This document shows, piece by piece, positions 1 through 6,248 of a stretch of 8,521 nucleotides of DNA. The stretch comes from Negativibacillus sp. (lineage in GTDB: Bacteria; Bacillota; Clostridia; Oscillospirales; Ruminococcaceae). A program made the translations under genes and the position numbers. Location of the stretch: the NCBI GenBank assembly GCA_020024325.1, contig JAHHTY010000072.1, forward strand, positions 1-8,521, given 5' to 3'. The notes below the pieces were generated by a model that was not told the DNA's origin, searched no databases, and saw nothing but the letters and a program-made list of their open reading frames with translations. How positions within the stretch are numbered: the stretch's first letter is position 1; every line of letters begins with the position of its first letter.

Positions 1-70
1 ATATAATGGTTTTGATATAAAGTACATATCGTATGGTGAAAGTAAAACATTTTTTTCTCTTGCGGAACTG

Positions 71-113
71 AAAGACTCCCCCTTGTTATATCTAACAAGG
101 GGGAGTCTTTTTT
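71..113 (+). terminator. Strong intrinsic terminator of an upstream plus-strand gene
   Basis: An uninterrupted 18-bp inverted repeat (71-88 with 93-110) closes on a 4-nt loop and is followed on the plus strand by six T residues (108-113). The stem centre is a run of five G-C pairs. On the minus strand the hairpin is followed only by TTTCAG, so it should terminate a plus-strand transcript entering from the left much better than the regulator transcript on the other strand. The regulator's stop codon (112-114) overlaps the T tract, so the two units abut tail to tail. Confidence 0.85.
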
Positions 114-1698
114 AAAGGTGATTCATCAGATAAATTTTGACAGCAAGCTCCATGCTCAGTTTTTCTTCGGTACGATCTAAATCCAAGCCGGAAATTTCTT
201 CAATCTTTTTGTAGCGGTATTTGATGGTGTTATAATGCAGGTACATTGTATCGGATGCCATCTTTAAGTTCCAGCCGTTTTGCACAATATTGATGAGTGT
301 TTCCATAAAATCGGTGTTGTGTAATTCATCATGACGACAAATTTTGTCAATGTATTCTTTATAAAATTCTTTGACACTGTTGTTGTCCTTTATACCATCC
401 AAAAACTTATAGATACCAAGTTCGGTGTACATCATAATATGGTCACGTTTGTGAATCAATCTGCTGATTTTAACGGCTTTTTGAGATTCTTGGTATGCAG
501 TATGGCATCCCATAATGCTGTCTTTTGCTTCGGAAACGCCGATGGTAACGGTAAAATTGTACAAAGCACTGATTTCATTTTTTAATGTATTACAACAGGA
601 AATAATCTTTTTGCAAATTTCATCATCCGGTTTATCATGCTTGACAATAAAGGCTGTGCTGTCGGTAAATTTTGTATAAAGAACGTTTTTGAAATATTTA
701 CGGAAAAACTTGAGCGAATAATCAAAGATTTCTTCATTGCGTTTTTCAATTGTTTCGCTATCTTTTTTGTTGCGGATATTCAAATATTGCAGCTTAAAAT
801 CATCAATATCAACAATGATGGTGGTATAGAATTTTTCGCTTAAATCCCAACCGTAAATTTTTCCTCGTTTGATAACTTCCTGTAAGCTCTTGATATTATT
901 CAGTACAATATCTTGGACAAATCCGTCACGATAACGAGATTCGATTTCCATGTTTGAGATGTATTTCTGAGCAATCAATTTTAGAGCGGTAGAAGCGTGA
1001 TTTAAAATCATGCTTTCGTAATTGCTCATCTCCTGACGATCTTCATCAATGATAACAATGTAACCATAATCTTTATCATCTAAGGTGATAGATAAATGGG
1101 GGTAGGATTGCTGGAAGGTGTCCTTAAAATTTTCTTTTAAAGAAGCATTTTTGGAAGGATAGATTTTATTGAAGGTAGTGTCATAAAACGCAATATTCTG
1201 ATTTAATAAGGTGGCAATTGTGTTGATAATATCGGTAATTCCGCCACTGTTAATGACCGTGTTGATAAAAGACGTACTAATATTTTCAGAAAGACGGATT
1301 GCCGAAGCCTGAACATCAAGAAGTTTTTTTAATACAGGGTTGATAATTTCAGAAACAGCACAATGTAAAGGCATATTGATAATAGGAAAACCCAATTCAT
1401 TTGCAATGCGAATTACATCGTTATCTAAGCTTGGAAGATAATTACCCAACTTTATAAATAAAGCTGCTACACCGGCACGATCCAATCGACGAATTAAGTC
1501 GCTTAAATCAGAGATGCCGGTTTGGATAATGTATCCGGAGGTTACAAGAATTTCGCCTCCGTGCAGCCACTGCTCCATATCCGGGGTATCCATAACAGTG
1601 ACAGTAGATATCTCCCGATTGATTCCTTTTTTTCCACACAAAATACGGTAGTCTTTTAATTCTTCCATATTTAAAATTTCGCCTACAGTTAAAGACAT
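112..1698 (-). CDS. PucR-family transcriptional regulator
   Basis: Cytoplasmic DNA-binding regulator of the PucR/CdaR type, 528 residues, a usual full length for the three-part family. Residues 5-125 match the PucR N-terminal domain (opening TVGEIL, then GGEILVTSGY at 48-56 and FPIINMP at 104-110). Residues about 145-245 look like a GAF-like sensory segment. Residues about 285-420 form the degenerate GGDEF-like CdaR domain (IIVDIDDF at 294-301, TIGVS at 385-389). Residues about 463-523 are the C-terminal helix-turn-helix, with the recognition region around LHYNTIKYRYKKIEEISG (487-504). The ATG follows a GGGAG motif seven bases away. It is divergently transcribed from purA. The family includes activators of purine catabolism, but also regulators of other pathways, so the ligand and targets here are not established. 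No catabolic gene accompanies it in the window. Confidence 0.9.
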   Translation of the reverse strand: MSLTVGEILNMEELKDYRILCGKKGINREISTVTVMDTPDMEQWLHGGEILVTSGYIIQTGISDLSDLIRRLDRAGVAALFIKLGNYLPSLDNDVIRIANELGFPIINMPLHCAVSEIINPVLKKLLDVQASAIRLSENISTSFINTVINSGGITDIINTIATLLNQNIAFYDTTFNKIYPSKNASLKENFKDTFQQSYPHLSITLDDKDYGYIVIIDEDRQEMSNYESMILNHASTALKLIAQKYISNMEIESRYRDGFVQDIVLNNIKSLQEVIKRGKIYGWDLSEKFYTTIIVDIDDFKLQYLNIRNKKDSETIEKRNEEIFDYSLKFFRKYFKNVLYTKFTDSTAFIVKHDKPDDEICKKIISCCNTLKNEISALYNFTVTIGVSEAKDSIMGCHTAYQESQKAVKISRLIHKRDHIMMYTELGIYKFLDGIKDNNSVKEFYKEYIDKICRHDELHNTDFMETLINIVQNGWNLKMASDTMYLHYNTIKYRYKKIEEISGLDLDRTEEKLSMELAVKIYLMNHL

Positions 1699-1743
1699 AA
1701 AACCACTCCCTTACCACAATGAAAATAGTTGCAGAAAAATCAC

Positions 1744-1769
1744 AAAATAATTATACAACAAATTATTTT
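1744..1769. repeat. Perfect 9-bp inverted repeat over the regulator promoter
   Basis: AAAATAATT (1744-1752) and AATTATTTT (1761-1769) are perfect inverted copies separated by 8 nt. The element overlaps the -10 hexamer proposed for the PucR-type gene, a position suited to autoregulation. It is all A/T in an AT-rich region, so chance occurrence is quite possible. Confidence 0.35.
1750..1755 (-). promoter_or_regulatory. Likely -10 element for the PucR-type gene
   Basis: The minus strand reads TATAAT here, an exact sigma-A -10 consensus 51 bases upstream of the ATG, predicting a leader of roughly 45 nt. No convincing TTGACA-like -35 lies 16-18 bp further upstream, so the promoter may be weak or activator dependent. 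Only the hexamer is seen; activity is inferred. Confidence 0.4.
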
Positions 1770-1886
1770 AAAAGTACATATATAAATCGAAAATTATGTT
1801 GATAAATACAAAATTATCATATAATTGATGTTTTTATAACAGAAAAGAGAGAAATATAGCGCAAATGAAGTAATCCTCTTCTAAAT

Positions 1887-1908
1887 CTTTTTCAGATTAG
1901 TGAAAAAG
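1887..1908. repeat. Perfect 8-bp inverted repeat between regulator and purA (operator candidate)
   Basis: CTTTTTCA (1887-1894) and TGAAAAAG (1901-1908) are perfect inverted copies flanking a 6-nt spacer, giving a 22-bp dyad. No T run follows on either strand, so it is not a terminator. It lies about 75 bp upstream of the purA -35 and about 130 bp upstream of the regulator's -10, in the middle of the divergent gap. Two half-sites with a fixed spacer suit a dimeric regulator. Binding by the neighbouring PucR-type protein is inference. Confidence 0.35.
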
Positions 1909-1981
1909 TGAAAATTCATGCCGGAAAGTGTAAGATTTATCCAGCTTAAATATTAACCTAAAATTAAATATAAAAAAAGAA

Positions 1982-2011
1982 TTGACAGTTATATTCAAGG
2001 AAAAGTATAAT
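1982..2011 (+). promoter_or_regulatory. purA promoter (sigma-A type)
   Basis: TTGACA (1982-1987) and TATAAT (2006-2011) both match the vegetative consensus exactly, with an 18-bp spacer, one longer than optimal. Transcription should start near 2018, giving a leader of about 56 nt before the purA ATG. That leader is too short for a purine riboswitch plus expression platform, and no such motif is seen. Confidence 0.8.
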
Positions 2012-2056
2012 AACAATCGGAATTAACAATATAGTTTTAATAGGATTGTCCATTTC

Positions 2057-2063
2057 AAGGAGG
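2057..2063 (+). promoter_or_regulatory. purA ribosome binding site
   Basis: AAGGAGG ends 10 bases before the ATG at 2074. It supports this start, which also places the family's N-terminal hydrophobic strand and P-loop at their usual positions. Confidence 0.8.
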
Positions 2064-2073
2064 TTTTGCTGTT

Positions 2074-3345
2074 ATGTTAAGCGCAATTGTTGGTATCAAC
2101 TGGGGCGACGAAGGAAAAGGAAGAATGGTTGATCTTCTTTCCGAGGATTATGATGTTGTTGTTCGTTATCAAGGCGGAAATAATGCAGGTCATACTGTTA
2201 TCAATCATCTTGGAAAGTTTATTTTAAATTTGATGCCGTCCGGCATTCTCAGACCGGAAGTTGTTAATGTTATGGGCAACGGAATGGTAATTGACCTAGA
2301 GCATCTGCATAAAGAGATGGGTCGTTTGATCGAGGCAGGGGTTAAAATTACACCGGAAAATTTAAAAATCTCCGACAGAGCCATCATCTGTTTGCCATAT
2401 CATGTCATGCAGGATTGTTTAGAGGAAGAACGTTTGGCAGATGCAAAATATGGTTCCACCCGTCGGGGAATTGCTCCGGTATATGGTGATAAATATATGA
2501 AAAAAGGAATCCGTATCGGAGATTTGCTTCAGCCGGAAGCTCTGAAAAAACATCTACAGGGAATTTTGGACTGGAAAAATTTGACGATAACGAAAGTTTA
2601 TAAAAGTGAACCGGTAGAATTTGACGCAATGTGGAAGTGGTTGGAAACCTATGGCAATCCAATAAAGGATTATATCTGTGATACGGGGTTATATCTGGAT
2701 AAAGCAGAAAAAGACAATAAAAAAATTATGTTCGAGGCACAGCTGGGTGCATTGAGAGATATTGATTTCGGTATTTATCCGTTCACTTCTTCGTCTAACA
2801 CCATTGCAGCTTATGCTCCGATTGGCGCAGGTATCCCAAACCACAAGCTGCATAATGTTATCGGTGTTATGAAAGCATACTCCACCTGTGTAGGAGAAGG
2901 CCCGTTTACCTGTGAGATTTTCGGTGAAGAAGCAGAGGCTTTACGCCAAGCAGGGGGAGAATATGGGGCAGCAACAGGTCGTCCAAGACGTGTCGGTCCA
3001 TTTGATGTGACTGCATCACGTTATGGTGTAAGAATGCAAGGAGCGGATATTATTGCATTGACAAAGATGGATGTTTTGTCCGGATTTGAAAAAATTCCGG
3101 TTTGTGTTGCCTATGAGATTGACGGTAAACAGACAACAGAGTTTTTGTTTGGAGATGATTTAGAGAGAGCAAAACCGGTTATTGAGTACCTGAAGGGCTG
3201 GAATTGTGATATTACAAAATGCAGAAAACCACAAGACCTGCCACAGGAAGCGATAGATTATATCCGTTACATTGAAAAAGCAGTAGAATGTAAGATTCGA
3301 TATGTTTCTGTCGGTGCAGAACGAGAAGAGTATATTGAGTTCTAA
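2074..3345 (+). CDS. purA: Adenylosuccinate synthase
   Basis: Catalyses GTP-dependent condensation of IMP with aspartate to adenylosuccinate, the first committed step from IMP to AMP, in the cytoplasm as a homodimer. At 423 residues it is close to the usual 425-432. The N-terminal loop WGDEGKG (10-16) carries the catalytic Asp12, and NNAGHT (36-41) carries catalytic His40, equivalent to E. coli Asp13 and His41. TKMD (330-333) is the guanine-recognition motif, and ATGRPRR (300-306) is the aspartate-binding loop. Several hallmark positions differ from the common form: Asn9 replaces Gln before WGDEGKG, GIAP (132-135) replaces GIGP, Lys143 replaces Arg, and EAQLG (221-225) replaces EGAQG. I recall most of these from a clostridial PurA clade. 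The catalytic Asp is kept, unlike phage PurZ as I recall it. The gene stands alone, with its own promoter and terminator. Confidence 0.95.
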   Translation: MLSAIVGINWGDEGKGRMVDLLSEDYDVVVRYQGGNNAGHTVINHLGKFILNLMPSGILRPEVVNVMGNGMVIDLEHLHKEMGRLIEAGVKITPENLKISDRAIICLPYHVMQDCLEEERLADAKYGSTRRGIAPVYGDKYMKKGIRIGDLLQPEALKKHLQGILDWKNLTITKVYKSEPVEFDAMWKWLETYGNPIKDYICDTGLYLDKAEKDNKKIMFEAQLGALRDIDFGIYPFTSSSNTIAAYAPIGAGIPNHKLHNVIGVMKAYSTCVGEGPFTCEIFGEEAEALRQAGGEYGAATGRPRRVGPFDVTASRYGVRMQGADIIALTKMDVLSGFEKIPVCVAYEIDGKQTTEFLFGDDLERAKPVIEYLKGWNCDITKCRKPQDLPQEAIDYIRYIEKAVECKIRYVSVGAEREEYIEF

Positions 3346-3368
3346 TATTAGAAAAATAGGAAAAAAGA

Positions 3369-3406
3369 AAAGGCTTCAGGCTGTTAATTGACAGCCTGAA
3401 GCCTTT
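3369..3406. terminator. Shared bidirectional terminator of purA and the HIRAN-like gene
   Basis: A perfect 16-bp stem (3369-3384 with 3391-3406) with a 6-nt loop lies between two convergent genes, 24 bp after the purA stop and 19 bp after the minus-strand stop. The minus strand continues TTTTCTTTTTTCC, a good U tract. The plus strand continues TTTCTGGTTGTTTTATT, which is weaker. One hairpin thus serves both units. Confidence 0.85.
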
Positions 3407-3424
3407 CTGGTTGTTTTATTTGTT

Positions 3425-3892
3425 TTAACAGGTAACACAAACAAGAATTGTGTAGCTGCCAAAAGATACGTCGCTGACCTGTTTTGCAACAGTGTGGGTC
3501 AGGCGATGTGATTCGATGCGTGAGAGAACATACTTTTGATATTCCGAAGGAATAAACCCCAAAACATCCATTTCGTCATTGGTGATGGCAATTTGTTCGT
3601 GGTTCTCTCCCTCGTAAGGTTTTAAATAAAGCTGCTGCCCTTGTTGTACAGAAGGTTTGCCTTTGGTGAAATTTGTAACGCTATCAAGAGAGAAGGTCAT
3701 CGTATGGATTTCATCAGAGGATTTTTCTGCATTTCCTTTTTTCAAAAAGAACAACAACAGGGAAACGACCATGCAGCTTCCCATTACCGCAAAATCAATC
3801 GGACGCATTTGAGAAAAGGAAAAACTGTTATGCATCAATACTGAACCGGCTCCAAAAATCAAGAGGAGAACAGCAAGCAGCTGACGTCCCAT
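3425..3892 (-). CDS. Membrane-anchored protein with HIRAN-like domain
   Basis: A 155-residue protein that I do not recognise as a named family. Two hydrophobic segments (about 4-20 and 32-50) form a hairpin. Arg3 before the first and Lys51-Lys52 after the second suggest both ends are cytoplasmic. Residues about 66-152 resemble a HIRAN domain: a GQQLYLKPYEG strand and turn (85-95), an acidic/Asn loop running into AI (96-103), then GFIPSEY (112-118) in the place of the family's GYIP-type motif. HIRAN domains occur in DNA repair and remodelling proteins such as HLTF, where they bind DNA ends, and as stand-alone bacterial proteins of unknown role; a membrane-tethered form is unusual. It is the second gene of a pair, 15 bp after the 552-residue gene. 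The HIRAN assignment rests on pattern recognition alone. Confidence 0.75.
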   Translation of the reverse strand: MGRQLLAVLLLIFGAGSVLMHNSFSFSQMRPIDFAVMGSCMVVSLLLFFLKKGNAEKSSDEIHTMTFSLDSVTNFTKGKPSVQQGQQLYLKPYEGENHEQIAITNDEMDVLGFIPSEYQKYVLSRIESHRLTHTVAKQVSDVSFGSYTILVCVTC

Positions 3893-3902
3893 TTTTCAAC
3901 TT

Positions 3903-3909
3903 CCTCCTT
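3903..3909 (-). promoter_or_regulatory. Ribosome binding site overlapping the upstream stop codon
   Basis: On the minus strand TAAGGAGG combines the TAA stop of the 552-residue gene (3908-3910) with the AAGGAGG site of the HIRAN-like gene, 10 bases from its ATG. The overlap implies translational coupling and a shared transcript. Confidence 0.8.
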
Positions 3910-5566
3910 ATGATGCTTTCTGAGAAAAGGCAAGGTTATCAAAAGAGGTTACGTTGGCGGTACCGTCACTGGAGAGGGAGTAGGTTACAGCAACTTTATC
4001 TCCGGGTTGTGTTAATGCTAACTCCAGTCCGGTGGTGGATTCAGCGATAAATAGAATTTCCTGTTTCTCAGATAAAAGGAATTTATACACAGTATTGCCG
4101 CCGCTGAATTCTCCGGAAATTCGCAATATGGTACCGGATGTTTCCAGATTTTTTTCGCCAAGGTTGCCGATTGTAGTAACACCATCGCTTCGCAGTTTAT
4201 TTCCGTAATCCCTGAGAGCTGCACTGACAGATTCACCGGTTCCTACTGTAGAGTAGTTGGTGACAGAAACAAAAGCATATTGTTTGATAAGCCCGATGTT
4301 GTCTTTGAGAGTCATAAAGTAGGTTGGCTGAGAATCAATGTTTAAGATAATCGGGAAAGTTGCATGGTAGCCAAGGTCCTGAACACGTCCCTGAGCCGAA
4401 AGCTGGGCTGCTTGTTCGGTTGCACCGCTCATCTCATACATAAACGGTTCCTTTGTAACCATGTCGACCATAATAAAGCCGATAGCACTGTCATCTGAGC
4501 CAACGCTGGTAAGACCGGTGAAAAGATAACATTCACCATTGTTGTAAACGATATTGTGTCCGTTGCTTGGACGATATTTGTCCTTGTTTGCAAAGTTGAA
4601 GATACCGTGTACATAATTACCTCGGTTGGTAATTTGCTGGATGATAAAGTCTTCCGGTTGAACACGGTCTACCCAATCCGGAATTTCATCAAGAGTATAA
4701 CGTGTCATTTCGCCGGTAGTTGCGTTTAAAAGAATAATGCCGTCTGCTTCCGGAAGAGAGAAGCCCCTTGTATTTTTGTAGGTAGAAACTGCCCAGTAAG
4801 GCTGACCGTTATCGTCCAGCTCAAAAGAGTAGTCTGTAATATCGGTCATCAATGCCGGACCAAAACGAAGTTTTCGAGTAACATCAAACAACAGGTAGCT
4901 GTTTGGATGGTATTTGATATTGTATCCTTCTACATAACGCACATCATTTGTGTTTGTAGCGGAAACAATAATATAACCGGGTGTTCCCGACATATTGGTC
5001 AGCCATTTAAAGAAGCCGGAGTGATATAGCGGAACTGCCCAAACAAGTTCACCGTTTACCATCTGGATGGTGGCATCGTGCAAAGATACCTGAGAACCCA
5101 AGGCAGGACGCTCACCCAGTTTTTTCTCTGCCAGGCGGAGTGCTAAATCCTCATCAACAATCGGAATTTGGGAAACATCGATTGCCTGAACCTCGCTGTC
5201 AAACTTTTTGACTTCAGGTTCGCCAAGCTGGTCACGATATGCTTTCCACTGGAAAAATACCGAAAAGATTACCATGGTGATTGCAATGAGAGCCCACGGC
5301 AGGAGGATAATCATTGCACGCACTTTTGGAAATTTTGCTTTGGCAGAATAAGAAAACGGAATCTGACCAGGTCGCACTTCTTGCTGTTGGAAAGAAAACT
5401 CACCGATTTTTAACAGAGTTGACAAACCAACATAAATAGTGATTAAAGCTGACCAGAAGACAGCACCCTCCAGATACAGAGGGTTTAAAGTAGGTGCTTC
5501 TACAAAAACATAGAGAAGTACCAGCAGTGTGATTACTAAAAAGACAGTAATTTTTGTTTTTTTCAT
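3908..5566 (-). CDS. Three-segment membrane protein with repeated extracytoplasmic region
   Basis: A 552-residue protein of no family I can name. Membrane segments lie at about 6-23, 34-52 and 84-105. Residues after about 110 are soluble and probably outside the cell. That part shows about four copies of one pattern, a short strand with an aromatic or WAV core and then a GxIIVxxxT-type strand: WAVPLY (176-181) with GYIIVSAT (197-204), WAVSTY (258-263) with GIILLNATTG (276-285), a third copy at about 344-371, and a weaker fourth at about 413-440. The helix DLALRLAEKKLGE (140-152) before the first copy resembles PepSY-like modules. Residues about 477-545 look like a small OB-type barrel. The longer frame starts at 5623, but this ATG has a GGGTGA motif just upstream and places the first membrane segment at the N terminus; ATG 5584 is an alternative. 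It is coupled to the HIRAN-like gene. Function unknown. Confidence 0.8.
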   Translation of the reverse strand: MKKTKITVFLVITLLVLLYVFVEAPTLNPLYLEGAVFWSALITIYVGLSTLLKIGEFSFQQQEVRPGQIPFSYSAKAKFPKVRAMIILLPWALIAITMVIFSVFFQWKAYRDQLGEPEVKKFDSEVQAIDVSQIPIVDEDLALRLAEKKLGERPALGSQVSLHDATIQMVNGELVWAVPLYHSGFFKWLTNMSGTPGYIIVSATNTNDVRYVEGYNIKYHPNSYLLFDVTRKLRFGPALMTDITDYSFELDDNGQPYWAVSTYKNTRGFSLPEADGIILLNATTGEMTRYTLDEIPDWVDRVQPEDFIIQQITNRGNYVHGIFNFANKDKYRPSNGHNIVYNNGECYLFTGLTSVGSDDSAIGFIMVDMVTKEPFMYEMSGATEQAAQLSAQGRVQDLGYHATFPIILNIDSQPTYFMTLKDNIGLIKQYAFVSVTNYSTVGTGESVSAALRDYGNKLRSDGVTTIGNLGEKNLETSGTILRISGEFSGGNTVYKFLLSEKQEILFIAESTTGLELALTQPGDKVAVTYSLSSDGTANVTSFDNLAFSQKAS

Positions 5567-5601
5567 ACCTTCACCCTTTTTCATGTTAGAAATTATAAAA
5601 C

Positions 5602-5610
5602 AGTATAACA
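5602..5610 (-). promoter_or_regulatory. Possible extended -10 promoter of the membrane-protein pair
   Basis: The minus strand reads TGTTATACT, a TGn extended -10 with a 5-of-6 hexamer, about 36 bases upstream of the chosen ATG. A second TATAAT-like box follows closely (5589-5594). There is no clear -35. If used, it would start the mRNA around 5595, just ahead of the start at 5566, and make the pair independent of the 72-residue gene. Confidence 0.35.
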
Positions 5611-5644
5611 TAAAGAAAGGCAATTTAAAATAGTTTAACTGAAA

Positions 5645-5863
5645 TTAAGTAAAATCTTTTCTGTCCCGAACGCTTCCGTCATCTAACAGCATAATCTCAT
5701 AAGGATTATACGGCGTGTTTGGAAGGTATTCTTCAAACCATTCAAAAGAGAGTTCTGAAAGTTTGTTTAAGTCAGATAGCGGCATAGAGAAAAATACATT
5801 GTAATCTGACAGAGTGAACACGATTAGTGATTTTCTTTGAGCAATAATAGAAAGATACCCCAT
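5645..5863 (-). CDS. Small uncharacterised protein, 72 residues
   Basis: I recognise no family. The frame is open further upstream to 5926, but the ATG at 5863 is chosen because a near-perfect AAAGGAGGT lies six bases before it and nothing similar precedes the upstream start. The product is a small soluble acidic-to-neutral protein with no membrane segment or signal peptide. It opens with two likely beta strands (YLSIIAQ, SLIVFTL), has an amphipathic middle (PLSDLNKLSELSFEWFEEYL, 29-48) and ends in a charged tail (LDDGSVRDRKDFT). Its stop is 78 bp before the 552-residue gene on the same strand with no terminator between, so read-through into that operon is possible. The ribosome binding site is the main evidence that it is real. 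Confidence 0.6.
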   Translation of the reverse strand: MGYLSIIAQRKSLIVFTLSDYNVFFSMPLSDLNKLSELSFEWFEEYLPNTPYNPYEIMLLDDGSVRDRKDFT

Positions 5864-5869
5864 AAAAGA

Positions 5870-5878
5870 ACCTCCTTT
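5870..5878 (-). promoter_or_regulatory. Ribosome binding site fixing the start of the 72-residue gene
   Basis: The minus strand reads AAAGGAGGT, fully complementary to the 16S anti-Shine-Dalgarno core, six bases before the ATG at 5863. It is among the strongest sites in the window and argues for efficient translation of a small gene that is otherwise easy to overlook. Confidence 0.75.
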
Positions 5879-5916
5879 CCTGTCGGAGCGGATAGTAGTA
5901 TTAATATTACGCTCAT

Positions 5917-5926
5917 ATTGTATCAA
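5917..5926 (-). promoter_or_regulatory. Possible promoter elements upstream of the 72-residue gene
   Basis: On the minus strand TTGATA (5921-5926) overlaps TACAAT (5917-5922). TACAAT is a 5-of-6 match to the -10 box, about 54 bases before the ATG, but lacks a good -35. Alternatively, TTGATA could be a -35 paired with AATACT 18 bp downstream. The sequence does not decide between these readings. Confidence 0.25.
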
Positions 5927-5993
5927 ACGATATGTGAAAAAAATGTTGAATTATGTGTGTAAAAAGTGTAGAAAAGTTGAAATTTATGTCATT

Positions 5994-6034
5994 GCAAAAA
6001 AATATCAATCATTCTGTGCGTAAGAATGATTGAT
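5994..6034 (-). terminator. Isolated intrinsic-terminator-like hairpin
   Basis: A perfect 12-bp stem (6004-6015 with 6023-6034) with a 7-nt loop is followed on the minus strand, after one T, an A and then seven T residues (5994-6000 on plus). The plus strand has no T run after it. The stem is AT-rich, so it is weaker than the others here. It lies about 170 bp beyond the groEL terminator with no gene between, so it is either a backup stop for groESL or the end of an unseen small transcript. Confidence 0.6.
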
Positions 6035-6057
6035 TATAAAGGGAAAAATCATATAAA

Positions 6058-6087
6058 TTGTGTTTTGGTCGAGTAAATTGGTATGAT
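6058..6087 (+). promoter_or_regulatory. Possible plus-strand promoter pointing at the groEL terminator
   Basis: TTGTGT (6058-6063), an 18-bp spacer and TATGAT (6082-6087) preceded by TGG form a plausible extended -10 promoter. A transcript would start near 6094 and meet the hairpin at 6204-6229 after roughly 110-140 nt. No good reading frame lies inside, so any product would be a small RNA. AT-rich DNA produces such matches by chance. Confidence 0.2.
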
Positions 6088-6202
6088 AAAAAATCCTGTG
6101 CAAAACAGTAAAAAATAAAAGAAAATATGTTGAAAATATTAAGATAAAAAAGGGTGAACAAAATGAAACCAGAGATTCATTTTAAATCAATCAGGGCAAA
6201 AG

Positions 6203-6229
6203 AAAAGCGGGACTTTTTAGTCCCGCTTT
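6203..6229 (-). terminator. groESL operon terminator
   Basis: A perfect 10-bp stem (6204-6213 with 6220-6229), extendable by one T-A pair in the loop, begins 20 bases after the groEL stop. On the minus strand it is followed by a TTTTCTTTTG tract. The GC core (GCGGGAC with GTCCCGC) makes it strong. On the plus strand the following sequence is TTTGTTGG, so termination in that direction should be poorer. Confidence 0.85.
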
Positions 6230-6248
6230 GTTGGTATTTTCATTTAAA

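Larger units (their letters stand above)
5864..6203. other. AT-rich intergenic gap between groEL and the 72-residue gene
   Basis: This 340-bp stretch has no credible coding region on either strand. It contains the leader and possible promoter of the 72-residue gene, an isolated minus-strand terminator-like hairpin (5994-6034) and a possible plus-strand promoter (6058-6087). No tRNA or known riboswitch fold is apparent. Confidence 0.6.

Noticed and set aside
2..115. Plus-strand frame open for 37 codons from the left edge
   Set aside because: It reads straight through the terminator stem and stops only after the T tract. The first part looks somewhat protein-like, but the hairpin more likely follows a gene that ends at the stops at 4-6 or 18-20, or before the window.
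2012..2026. Partial PurBox-like sequence near the purA start of transcription
   Set aside because: The minus strand reads AATTCCGA, matching the first half of the Bacillus PurR box, but the second half diverges and there is no paired second box.
1699..2073. Purine riboswitch in front of purA
   Set aside because: The leader from the predicted start is only about 56 nt, and no three-stem purine aptamer or its conserved loops could be found.
2074..3345. PurZ (2-aminoadenine pathway) instead of PurA
   Set aside because: The catalytic Asp in WGDEGKG, which I recall being replaced in phage PurZ, is kept; there are no phage genes or companion Z-genome genes nearby.
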